From positions 1-44,813 of IMG/VR virus record IMGVR_UViG_3300037584_004880: 44,813 nt of DNA, one strand, 5' to 3'. The DNA comes from a virus. This document shows positions 18,008 to 25,102 of this stretch, one piece after another. The position numbers and the translations under genes are program-made. Under the pieces are notes generated by a model. That model did no database searches. It saw nothing but the letters and a program-made list of their open reading frames with translations, and was not told where the DNA came from. How positions within the stretch are numbered: the first letter of the stretch is position 1; each line of letters begins with the position of its first letter.

Positions 18008-19066
18008 ATGTCACAGAACTATATACAGCCAACTACAGATCCCAATTCAAGCCCTAGTGCGAATGAACCTAATATACGCAATAATGATGATGCCTTATTA
18101 ACTAGTTTCAGCGGCAATACCGCACCTGCGTTGACAGTACCAGGACAGCAATGGTTAGATACAGCGAACCAAATACTATACATAAGAAACAAGGATAATA
18201 ACTCTTGGGTGCAGGTAGCGCAGGCGTTTGATTATCAGAATGCACTAAGTTCAGGGTCGCATAACATAGGGACAGATTACAACGGTAGGGTAGTATGGCT
18301 ACTTAACTATGTGGGGCAACCTAGTGTTGACCTTCATTTTTTAGACTCAAACCTTTATCCCCTTAATTTCTCACTTACCGTTATAAGCTACTCTGATGGA
18401 GATCTAAACTTTTACCCTGCTGCTGGACAACAAATTTACCGCAATGGAGATTATGTTAACTCATATACCGCCTCTGGGCAGAGTAATGTCGTGTACACCG
18501 TATCTAAATTAACCTCAGGCGAGCTAGGAGTCATGGGCGTTGAGAAAGGCGTTAACTCCGACTTAGCTACCCTAACGCAAGCAGGAGAGAAGAAGATACT
18601 GGACTTCGTACACCCCATAGGGTCGGTGTTCACAGCTAATAGTAATATAGCTCCTCCTTTGCAAGGAGTCCTAGGTGTACACTGGACACTTTTACCAGAA
18701 GGCAGGGCGGTCATGACGGCTAGCTCAACTAATGTAGGCACCACATCAGGTTCAAACAGGCTAGACACGGGCAATACGGGGGCACATGCGATCACAGTAT
18801 CCCAGCTCCCGTCCCATAATATAAGTTTTAGTGGGAGTATATCGGGCAGTTCCACCGTGCCTAGAGAGTATAACTCAACTCCTGGGTATGATTTTTATGG
18901 GGCTAAGTCTCTCTTTGCGACTTATGCTGTACCTCCTCCGAATATAACCTATCCTATCACAGGAACCTGTAGCGGTACAGCGGCACTAGGAGGCTCTAAC
19001 CAAGGGCATAATCATGGCTTGGCTGTGGTAAACCAGAAACTAATGCACTGGTACAGGGTGTCATGA
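18008..19066 (+). CDS. Tail fibre with collar-like C-terminal domain, 352 aa
   Basis: The N-terminus (PTTDPNSSPSANEPNIRNND ... PGQQWLDTANQILYIRN) is a typical fibre attachment segment. Residues about 205-352 contain IGSVFTANSN, GVHWTLLPEGRAVM, then a histidine-rich end NQGHNHGLAVVNQKLMHWYRVS. This layout resembles phage collar/short-fibre receptor-binding domains in which His-x-His motifs bind metal ions on the fibre axis. It is the best candidate for an adhesin besides J. Confidence 0.7.
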   Translation: MSQNYIQPTTDPNSSPSANEPNIRNNDDALLTSFSGNTAPALTVPGQQWLDTANQILYIRNKDNNSWVQVAQAFDYQNALSSGSHNIGTDYNGRVVWLLNYVGQPSVDLHFLDSNLYPLNFSLTVISYSDGDLNFYPAAGQQIYRNGDYVNSYTASGQSNVVYTVSKLTSGELGVMGVEKGVNSDLATLTQAGEKKILDFVHPIGSVFTANSNIAPPLQGVLGVHWTLLPEGRAVMTASSTNVGTTSGSNRLDTGNTGAHAITVSQLPSHNISFSGSISGSSTVPREYNSTPGYDFYGAKSLFATYAVPPPNITYPITGTCSGTAALGGSNQGHNHGLAVVNQKLMHWYRVS

Positions 19067-19605
19067 TGCCACGTATTTTAATTATAATTAGCACAATATT
19101 ATGGAGCAACATCCTTATGGCGGAACCTATACTACCTACCACGTATACTTTTGAGGCTTTTGAGGGGCAAGAGCAGAACCCTACAACAGGTAGGTCAACT
19201 AGCGTGGTGTTCACACCTAACCCATATATAGAGGGTAATGCGCCCTACGGCAAGGCAGTATGCACAAGGGCGTACAGTTCGCCAGAAAGCAAGGTGTCTT
19301 ACCATTTCAAAGGAACAATAAATGCTAAGGATAGTTTTTTCTTAGCACAGATATTTAGTGATGCGTATACGCGCAAACGCATGGTATTTATAAGTTCATA
19401 CTCGCAGGACTATAGGTTGAATTTGATATCAGGGAATCAAGAAGCTTGGTTAAGGTTTCAGTTTAACATAAATGAGGTGCGTTATTTTAACACAAAAATA
19501 ATATCCCCAGAGATTTACACGCCGAGTATGATGGATCAAACAACACCTTATGTAGATGGGGGGTTAAAATGTGTTTTAGACTATTCGGGGGATACAGATG
19601 GCTAG
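19063..19605 (+). CDS. Secreted protein of unknown function, 180 aa
   Basis: The start overlaps the fibre stop (ATGATG at 19063-19068; either ATG may be used). The first 21 residues (PRILIIISTILWSNILMAEP) form a signal peptide with a likely cleavage after an Ala, so the protein should be exported to the periplasm. The remainder is beta-rich with two cysteines (CTRAYSS, LKCVLDYS) that could form a disulfide. I do not recognise it. Its place just before membrane genes suggests a late role in lysis or superinfection, which is inference only. Confidence 0.6.
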   Translation: MMPRILIIISTILWSNILMAEPILPTTYTFEAFEGQEQNPTTGRSTSVVFTPNPYIEGNAPYGKAVCTRAYSSPESKVSYHFKGTINAKDSFFLAQIFSDAYTRKRMVFISSYSQDYRLNLISGNQEAWLRFQFNINEVRYFNTKIISPEIYTPSMMDQTTPYVDGGLKCVLDYSGDTDG

Positions 19606-20122
19606 GTTTTTATCGGCATATACGCCTTATGAACACGTATACAACTTATTAAGGATTATAGGGGACATATTAATGTTATCACTACTAAGGACGCTTTTTT
19701 TCAACACTAAAAATATAAATGACACACGTAGGAAGTTACTATTGCTAATAACCCTAGTAGTAACAGTCTTAAACTGTTTAGGTATATATAGGAACAGTTT
19801 TACTTTATGGAAATACCAAGACTTTATGAGTTATTTTTGGTTAGGCAGTGATATCTTGCAGCTTATATTCTGTAGCTTCATATACTGCTTTGTATACATG
19901 AAGGATAAAGTACCTAATGCTATGTCTGTGCTACTACTTTTTGCGGGCGGCTTTTTTTTGTTGCTAAATATATATAACTTTCTGGTAAACTTTAAGTGGC
20001 TACCTTACGAGGGGTTTGTAGTATTTACTTTCTGGTTCATAAACAATGGCGCTATGGTTACTTTCAGCGCTATGATAGTATACCTATTAGTAACAGGTAG
20101 GATAGGGTTACGTAAAGCATAG
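19598..20122 (+). CDS. Membrane protein, about four TM segments, 174 aa
   Basis: Hydrophobic segments lie near residues 40-60 (LLLLITLVVTVLNCLGI), 75-100, 105-130 and 140-165. The start overlaps the previous gene by eight bases and has a GGGGGA site. No known motif is visible. Next to the spanin-like pair it could be a holin, though it is longer than most holins; that remains a guess. Confidence 0.55.
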   Translation: MARFLSAYTPYEHVYNLLRIIGDILMLSLLRTLFFNTKNINDTRRKLLLLITLVVTVLNCLGIYRNSFTLWKYQDFMSYFWLGSDILQLIFCSFIYCFVYMKDKVPNAMSVLLLFAGGFFLLLNIYNFLVNFKWLPYEGFVVFTFWFINNGAMVTFSAMIVYLLVTGRIGLRKA

Positions 20123-20196
20123 AGACCTGAATTAGGTGTAACTCGTGGTTATAATGTATAATTAATTAATACTAGGAAATATATGGTTGTATAGCT

Positions 20197-20490
20197 ATGG
20201 GGTTCTGCAGGAACTACTGCAATAACTTGAAACGTATTGTAAGATCAAGGATTATTTTCGTACTCATGGGGGTAGCTATAGCTATAGTGGGTTTCCTCCA
20301 AGGCATTAATCAAGGGAGAATACACTCGGAGATAAAATGCACTAAGATAGATGCGACAAAGGTAGCCTTGATAGAATACAAACTCACTAAGACGAATAAG
20401 GATTTATATGGTAGATATATACTTGCTAAACGCAGTATTGAAAAAGAGGAAGATGCTTACCCTCCTTATTATGCAGATAGCCACGTTTAG
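20197..20490 (+). CDS. Putative i-spanin (Rz-like), 97 aa
   Basis: One membrane segment at about residues 18-38 (IIFVLMGVAIAIVGFLQGI) follows a basic N-terminus, and the rest (about 55 residues, charged) would face the periplasm. This is the i-spanin topology, though shorter than lambda Rz. The 3' end overlaps a lipoprotein gene in another frame, the arrangement typical of Rz/Rz1. The start lacks a well-placed Shine-Dalgarno. I would rate the pairing as likely and the exact start as uncertain. Confidence 0.5.
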   Translation: MGFCRNYCNNLKRIVRSRIIFVLMGVAIAIVGFLQGINQGRIHSEIKCTKIDATKVALIEYKLTKTNKDLYGRYILAKRSIEKEEDAYPPYYADSHV

Positions 20491-20800
20491 CTTATCAGGG
20501 TGCAGTCTACTGCAAAATAAAGGCATAATAAAGCCTACGATAAATGTACCTAGTAGTATTCTAGCTCCTACAACTTTTAAAGGGCAAACGATACATGATT
20601 CACCTATAAAGGTATTCTATGAAACTCTGAGTAATACAAACATCTCCAAGCGTGATAAAGAGAAACTACTAACGGTAGTATATATGCTAAAGAGGAACTA
20701 TTTTGTTGCATCTAAGGCATTACAGCGGTGTAACCTAAAAGTAAGGTACTTCGGTGAGTATATCAAGGCGTATAATACAGCAGTGAGTATGTCTATTTAG
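20408..20800 (+). CDS. Putative o-spanin (Rz1-like) lipoprotein, 130 aa
   Basis: The sequence LIMQIATFSLSGC has a lipobox (L-S-G-C), so the mature protein should be an outer membrane lipoprotein. It overlaps the upstream TM gene in a shifted frame, as in Rz/Rz1. AAGGA at 20398-20402 supports ATG 20408, but ATG 20453 would give a more normal signal peptide (MLTLLIMQIATFSLSGC). The mature region has a Pro-containing start and an ALQRCN segment near the end. It converges with the - strand gene and overlaps its end by eight bases. Confidence 0.55.
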   Translation: MVDIYLLNAVLKKRKMLTLLIMQIATFSLSGCSLLQNKGIIKPTINVPSSILAPTTFKGQTIHDSPIKVFYETLSNTNISKRDKEKLLTVVYMLKRNYFVASKALQRCNLKVRYFGEYIKAYNTAVSMSI

Positions 20801-21239
20801 ATCTGAACTTAGTTTTGGTCTTGGATAGCACGCTTTTAAATTTCTGTACATGTTTAGGTTGCGGTAGGTACCACCCGCATAGAAATACGGCTATGCCACA
20901 TAATAAAAACCCAAAAAAGAAAGACCCTATAGTTCTCCAAAAACTATCTTGGTTCACCGTAAGTTTATCCGCTTGGTAGTTGTTTTGGTTATTACCCGCT
21001 ACTTTACTGTCATTTATGTGCTTGGAGTCAACACTACCGCCCTGGGCTTTATAGTTGTTATCCCCTTTTTGGTTACTAAGCTTTGTATCAACAGTGATGC
21101 TGCGTTGTGAGCCTGAGTTATTAGTCGTACCACCTACTACGTTAGATAAAGCCGACCATACCGCACCTAAAGATGTACAGCCCGATAGACTAGTGCATAT
21201 TAGTAAGAGTACTATGAACCTATTTATAAGTTTTACCAT
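20793..21239 (-). CDS. Lipoprotein with C-terminal TM segment (u-spanin-like topology), 148 aa
   Basis: The N-terminus is a lipoprotein signal (LLLICTSLSGC). The middle is hydrophilic and rich in Asn/Gln/Ser/Lys, and residues about 103-123 form a single TM segment (IGSFFFGFLLCGIAVFLCGWY), followed by a basic tail. Outer-membrane lipid anchor plus inner-membrane TM in one chain is the topology of unimolecular spanins. Known u-spanins have little after the TM, so the 25-residue basic tail is a deviation. It is the last gene of the - strand run. Confidence 0.5.
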   Translation of the reverse strand: MVKLINRFIVLLLICTSLSGCTSLGAVWSALSNVVGGTTNNSGSQRSITVDTKLSNQKGDNNYKAQGGSVDSKHINDSKVAGNNQNNYQADKLTVNQDSFWRTIGSFFFGFLLCGIAVFLCGWYLPQPKHVQKFKSVLSKTKTKFRSK

Positions 21240-21621
21240 CTATATGTCTCTCCATTAACTTATTGTACTTGACCCATAAAAGATCTATGTTTTTCTGTTG
21301 TTCACTGGCACTAGGACTATTACTCAGATATTCTGAGTAATAAGTAAAAGTAGCTAGTAATATTGACGCCACAATACTAACCACGGTGAGTATTTTATTT
21401 GTATGCTTGGTTTTCACTTCTTGAGTTAAAACTTTATTATCTAAAGAATTTATCTTAGATTTAAGTTGTTGTAGAGATACCTTTAAGTCATCAAAATCGG
21501 AAGATAAAGAATCTATTTTAAAATCGGATTTGTAAAGATCTCGTTCTATAGATCCTAGGTGTTTTTGTAGGTTAGTCACCATATCGTATATTAGCTTGGT
21601 ATCATCTGATGGCTGCTTCAT
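21220..21621 (-). CDS. Coiled-coil membrane protein, 133 aa
   Basis: Residues about 10-75 are a heptad-rich coiled coil (LSSDFDDLKVSLQQLKSKI, and so on), and residues about 82-100 form one TM segment (ILTVVSIVASILLATFTYY), with about 30 residues beyond. The layout resembles XhlA-type holin-associated proteins. It overlaps the next - strand gene by 20 bases, so the two are probably translationally coupled. The function is not shown. Confidence 0.55.
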   Translation of the reverse strand: MKQPSDDTKLIYDMVTNLQKHLGSIERDLYKSDFKIDSLSSDFDDLKVSLQQLKSKINSLDNKVLTQEVKTKHTNKILTVVSIVASILLATFTYYSEYLSNSPSASEQQKNIDLLWVKYNKLMERHIDGKTYK

Positions 21622-21624
21622 TAT

Positions 21625-21855
21625 TTACCCGCGTAATTCTTTTAGCTTTTTGTTTAACTCTGCTTGCTCAATTTCTTCCGCTATCTTTTTACGAGCTTTT
21701 TCTTCAACGGTGAGCTCCCGCTCACCTAGAATCAATAATAAGAATAGCAGTAAAGGTACAATCCCGCACAATATGCACCATAAAACCTCAGTGCGCCTAT
21801 ATTTATTAGCTAAAAATGCCCCCAATACAGCGCATAATATTAAAAATAAAGTCAT
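21625..21855 (-). CDS. Two-TM small membrane protein, 76 aa
   Basis: Two hydrophobic segments (residues 2-15 LFLILCAVLGAFLA and 25-43 LWCILCGIVPLLLFLLLIL) flank a short basic turn (NKYRRTE). A charged helical tail follows. Size and topology would suit a class II holin, but similar small proteins with unrelated roles are common in phages. It heads a tight three-gene - strand set with the coiled-coil and lipoprotein genes. Confidence 0.5.
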   Translation of the reverse strand: MTLFLILCAVLGAFLANKYRRTEVLWCILCGIVPLLLFLLLILGERELTVEEKARKKIAEEIEQAELNKKLKELRG

Positions 21856-21916
21856 TAAGATACCCCCAAAAATTATACAGCTACATACTTATTATATATA
21901 CTTTTAAGATATACTC

Positions 21917-23335
21917 CTAATTTCCAGATTCTTTGGTTTTTTGATACTGGTAGATAGCATCTAAAAAAGCACGTTGCCCTTGTTCTTTTGCTTGTAATTT
22001 GTTAAACACAGCTACATCTATAGTATCCTCCATCAAGAGTATATGGTTACGCACCTCATTACGCTGTCCTTGACGGTGGAGTCTACCTATTAACTGAGTA
22101 TATTGCTCCCAACTATACGTTAAACTATACCATAGGATATTATGCCCTCCTTTTTGAAGGTTCAACCCATGACTGACACTCGCGGGATTACATAACATAA
22201 TAGGTAGTTCTTTACTATTCCATAGCTTTTCGTATTCTTTCATCTTAGCAGAAGGAGTCCCGCTACCTAAATGCGGAACATCCTCACCCAGTGCGGATTT
22301 TAACATTTCATACTCATACCTAAAAGTATAGGCTATCAAAAGCGGTTCACCATTCATACCTTCTACAAAATCCTTCAATACATCTAACTTTAAAGTATGG
22401 ATCTTCTCAACTTCTCTAGGCAAATCATCTACTAGGTCGTGGTATAGAAACCCTTGTACAAACTGTCTACATTTACCTGTTAAACTCGCTGCATTAAACG
22501 CTTCTATACCTTCATCTTTTGAGCTATCCAATTCGTAAAACATATCTTTTTCTAAGCTCTCATATTTCTTTTTAAGCTTCTTAGTTAGTTTTACGTTTAT
22601 TTTATTTAAAGATAGTTCTGGGATACTAGGGAGTTCAGCTTCATCTATTCTATAGGTTATATCCGCGACAAGTTTAGGTATTAATTCTTTACATTCAGGA
22701 CGTATTTTATATTCTTTAAAGTTATAACCCACTTCATAAAAGAACCTAGCCTTAAAAGCAGATATAGTCTTGCCAAGCCTTTCCCCTTTATCTAGGAGAT
22801 AATACTGCGACCATAAGTCGAGGTAGTTATTCGGGGATGGGGTGGCTGAAAGCAGAACTACACGTTTAACTAATTTACACAAACCTTTACATATTTTAAA
22901 TCTAGTTGTAGACCAAGATTTTAGTTTACTAGATTCATCGAATATTATAGCATTAAATTTTAGTAGCTTATGTTTGATAATACACTTCTCTAGCCAAGCT
23001 AACCCTTCATAGTTTATTAAGAATATATCTGGCCTGCTTTCTAAATACACCTTCTCTTTATTGGTTCCGTGTAAAGTAGCTATGGTGGTGTCCTTAAATT
23101 GTTCCCACTTAGCGCACTCTTGCGCCCACGTTAACTCGACAACCGACAAAGGAGCTACTATTAGAACCGTTGAGCCTTTGAATTTATTTTTAAGGTAATT
23201 TATATGGCTTAACGTACATGAGGTCTTACCCGCCCCCATAGGTAGCCACATCGCAGACTTTTTGACGTTCTCTAAAAAATCAATAGCCCCCTGTTGGTAG
23301 CTATGAGGTGTAAAAGTCTTTATTTCGCTAGCCAT
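21917..23335 (-). CDS. SNF2-type DEAD/H-box helicase, 472 aa
   Basis: Superfamily 2 motifs are all present: Walker A PMGAGKTS near residues 32-39, motif II DESS near 133, motif III SATPSP near 160, and motif VI QLIGRLHRQGQRNEV near 425. Motif V-like segments (LCNPASVSHGLNLQ) also fit. Phage SNF2-like ATPases of this length commonly sit beside VRR-NUC and polymerase genes and act in replication or recombination. Its start overlaps the nuclease gene by 16 bases. Confidence 0.85.
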   Translation of the reverse strand: MASEIKTFTPHSYQQGAIDFLENVKKSAMWLPMGAGKTSCTLSHINYLKNKFKGSTVLIVAPLSVVELTWAQECAKWEQFKDTTIATLHGTNKEKVYLESRPDIFLINYEGLAWLEKCIIKHKLLKFNAIIFDESSKLKSWSTTRFKICKGLCKLVKRVVLLSATPSPNNYLDLWSQYYLLDKGERLGKTISAFKARFFYEVGYNFKEYKIRPECKELIPKLVADITYRIDEAELPSIPELSLNKINVKLTKKLKKKYESLEKDMFYELDSSKDEGIEAFNAASLTGKCRQFVQGFLYHDLVDDLPREVEKIHTLKLDVLKDFVEGMNGEPLLIAYTFRYEYEMLKSALGEDVPHLGSGTPSAKMKEYEKLWNSKELPIMLCNPASVSHGLNLQKGGHNILWYSLTYSWEQYTQLIGRLHRQGQRNEVRNHILLMEDTIDVAVFNKLQAKEQGQRAFLDAIYQYQKTKESGN

Positions 23336-23640
23336 ACTCCCTCCTTGTAAGGCATCAGTACATCATCTACACTCGTATATGAGTCCACAACATGAACTGT
23401 TTGTCCTAGGTCTCTCCTCTTATTATGGTCACGTAGTTGCGCATCTGTTGGTTTTTCACCTGTAGCTTTACATTCGATGAAAAATACGGGTAAGTTAGGT
23501 AAGGTAATAACCCTGTCTGGGACTGAACGTCTAGCGGGAGATGTAAACTTTTCAGCGACACCTCCTAGCTTCTTGACCTCTTTAACTAGGTATGCCTCGA
23601 CTTTAGACTCAGGTAGACCCTCTTTTCTAGCTTTCAGCAT
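23320..23640 (-). CDS. VRR-NUC domain nuclease, 106 aa
   Basis: A minimal VRR-NUC protein: VEAYLVKEVKKLGG at the start, then SVPDRVITLP and FFIECKATGEKPTDAQ. The PD-(D/E)xK residues correspond to D42, E56 and K58. Stand-alone VRR-NUC proteins of about 100 aa are common in phages and cleave branched DNA such as Holliday junctions. It overlaps the helicase gene, and the pair is likely coexpressed. Confidence 0.85.
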   Translation of the reverse strand: MLKARKEGLPESKVEAYLVKEVKKLGGVAEKFTSPARRSVPDRVITLPNLPVFFIECKATGEKPTDAQLRDHNKRRDLGQTVHVVDSYTSVDDVLMPYKEGVWLAK

Positions 23641-23642
23641 AA

Positions 23643-24290
23643 CTAATCCTCTTTAATATTACAGTTTTGCTTTATGTAATCGGGCAATGATACCATTTGA
23701 AACTTACATGCATCTATATACATTTTATCGTATTTACGATCTATTTTACGCAATAGTAGGCTAAATATATCTTTACAGGTTGCCATGCGAGCTTTGCCTT
23801 GCATTTCAGCATAAAGAAACTCAGTTATTTGATTTAGGCTTAAACTTGGTAAATCATCGAAAAAGTTATCATTATCTAATTCTTTTTGTAGGGACAGCAA
23901 TTTCTCGTGGTAGGTACATAGCTGTTTAAAAAGTTCTTGTTCTTTTAAAGGCAATGGGCTAGCATTTGTAGATATGTCTATATCAGTGCCCCTAAAATTA
24001 TCTGGTAGAGGTATGTTAAGTGATTTGCAACTACCTATATAAGCTATTATGTATCTTCTACGGATAGCTTTACGTATTTTTTGGTATGTACGTCTGCAAG
24101 TATCCATGCGAGCTTTGCCCATCATTTCTACGTAAAGAATTTCTTTTAACCCGTGTACTCCTACCCCTTTTAATACTTCTTTTAAGGGCAAGTTATCTAA
24201 CGCTCCCTGCAATTCCACCGCAGTAGTATCGTTCATGGTTATACCCTCAAATAAAGGTAAATCTATCAATTCTAGTTTTCTGTCTATCAT
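23643..24290 (-). CDS. Internally duplicated protein of unknown function, 215 aa
   Basis: Two halves are clearly related: residues about 31-99 (LKEILYVEMMGKARMDTC ... YIGSCKSLNIPLPDNF) and about 144-205 (ITEFLYAEMQGKARMATC ... YIDACKFQMVSLPDYI). Shared residues are L-Y-x-E-M-x-G-K-A-R-M-x-T-C, a basic RK(I)xR(R/K)Y, and a C-K-x-x-x-x-x-L-P-D end. The basic character could allow nucleic acid binding. I do not recognise the family. A GGAGAG site precedes ATG. It lies between the Cys-rich gene and the VRR nuclease. Confidence 0.6.
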   Translation of the reverse strand: MIDRKLELIDLPLFEGITMNDTTAVELQGALDNLPLKEVLKGVGVHGLKEILYVEMMGKARMDTCRRTYQKIRKAIRRRYIIAYIGSCKSLNIPLPDNFRGTDIDISTNASPLPLKEQELFKQLCTYHEKLLSLQKELDNDNFFDDLPSLSLNQITEFLYAEMQGKARMATCKDIFSLLLRKIDRKYDKMYIDACKFQMVSLPDYIKQNCNIKED

Positions 24291-24311
24291 AAGTCTCTCC
24301 TTTTTATATTA

Positions 24312-24350
24312 TGTGTTCTTAATAACTTTATAAATTTTAAATATTTTAGT
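24312..24350 (-). other. Relic of the Cys-triplet N-terminal module after the gene's end
   Basis: Directly overlapping and following the stop, the - strand reads TKIFKIYKVIKNT in one frame, which is a degraded copy of the module start TKIFKSYEEFKN (the DNA is also clearly similar). A matching relic lies after the gene at 38206. This suggests the genes once stood in tandem and collapsed by recombination. Confidence 0.55.
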
Positions 24351-25041
24351 AGTAATTGTATTCACCTTCTAGGTTGTTGCCCCTTACGCAGTATCTGCAG
24401 TCGGTGCAGTTGTAGCAGTTGTTGCAGTTGTTACAGTCTTTGCAGTCTTGGCAGTCGTCGCAGGAGCTGCAATTGTCGCAGGAGCTGCATTTATAGCATT
24501 TGTTGCAGTCGTCGCAGGAGCTGCATTTATAGCATTTGTTGCAGTTGTTGCAGTTGTCACAGTCTTTGCAGTCTTGGCAGTCGTCGCAGTCGGTGCAGTT
24601 GTAGCAGTTGTTGCAGTTATTGCAGAAGTAGCAGTCGTTGCAGTGTTTGCAGAAGTAGCAGAGTTTGCAGTCATAGCATTTGTAGCAGCCATCGCAGTTG
24701 TAGCAGAGTTTGCAGTTATTGCATTTGTTGCAGTTGTTGCAGTTGTCACAGTCTTTGCAGTCTTGGCAGTCGTCGCAGTTGTTGCATTTGTAGCAGTAGT
24801 TGCAGTTATTGCAGAAGTAGCAGTCGTTGCAGTCGGTGCAGTGATAACAGTAGTTGCAATTGTCGCATTTGTGGCAGTAGTTGCAATTGTCGCATTTGAA
24901 ACAATCCCAACAGCCTGTGTTTGTTTCGTTCATCTGTTCCCAATTGCTATGCTTGGCTGCAAATTCTTCACTAACTCCGTTTACTGTTTTATCTGGTCTG
25001 TTCTTAAACTCTTCATAACTTTTAAATATTTTAGTTGCCAT
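24346..25041 (-). CDS. Cysteine-triplet repeat protein A, 231 aa
   Basis: After an N-terminal module (MATKIFKSYEEFKNRPDKTV ... AAKHSNWEQMNETNTGCW) comes an uninterrupted run of about 58 x-x-C triplets, with N, D, K, Y, H, F, S at the other positions, then a short end (NNLEGEYNYY). Cysteine is about a quarter of the residues. ATG 25041 is preferred to ATG 25056 because GAGGA sits in between. No signal peptide or TM is seen, so it is probably cytoplasmic, where most Cys would be reduced or metal-bound. The same module occurs at four more loci in this window. Function unknown. Confidence 0.75.
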   Translation of the reverse strand: MATKIFKSYEEFKNRPDKTVNGVSEEFAAKHSNWEQMNETNTGCWDCFKCDNCNYCHKCDNCNYCYHCTDCNDCYFCNNCNYCYKCNNCDDCQDCKDCDNCNNCNKCNNCKLCYNCDGCYKCYDCKLCYFCKHCNDCYFCNNCNNCYNCTDCDDCQDCKDCDNCNNCNKCYKCSSCDDCNKCYKCSSCDNCSSCDDCQDCKDCNNCNNCYNCTDCRYCVRGNNLEGEYNYY

Positions 25042-25074
25042 TGGTTTAATCCTCAATATTGTTTAACTATATTT

Positions 25075-25102
25075 AGCATAACATGTTTTCAAAATAAGTA
25101 AA
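25075..25102 (-). promoter_or_regulatory. Repeated early-type promoter, copy 1
   Basis: Reading the - strand: TTTACT (25102-25097), 16-base spacer holding TTTTGAAAA, then TATGCT (25080-25075). It is followed by ATAGTTAAACAA and the Cys-triplet gene. The -35 touches the stop codon of the polymerase gene. It is one of seven copies with the same spacing. Confidence 0.7.

Noticed and set aside
19598-20122. Calling the four-TM protein a holin
   Set aside because: It is longer than typical holins and no endolysin is seen nearby in the window.
24346-25056. CRISPR-like array from the regular repeats
   Set aside because: The repeats are contiguous and code for protein; there are no constant repeats with unique spacers of fixed length.
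24448-25101. Long + strand frame rich in Val/Ala opposite the Cys-triplet gene
   Set aside because: It is the antisense reading of the 9-base-type repeats (GCAGTTGTA and similar). The - strand frame has a conserved N-terminal module and a ribosome binding site; the + strand frame has neither.
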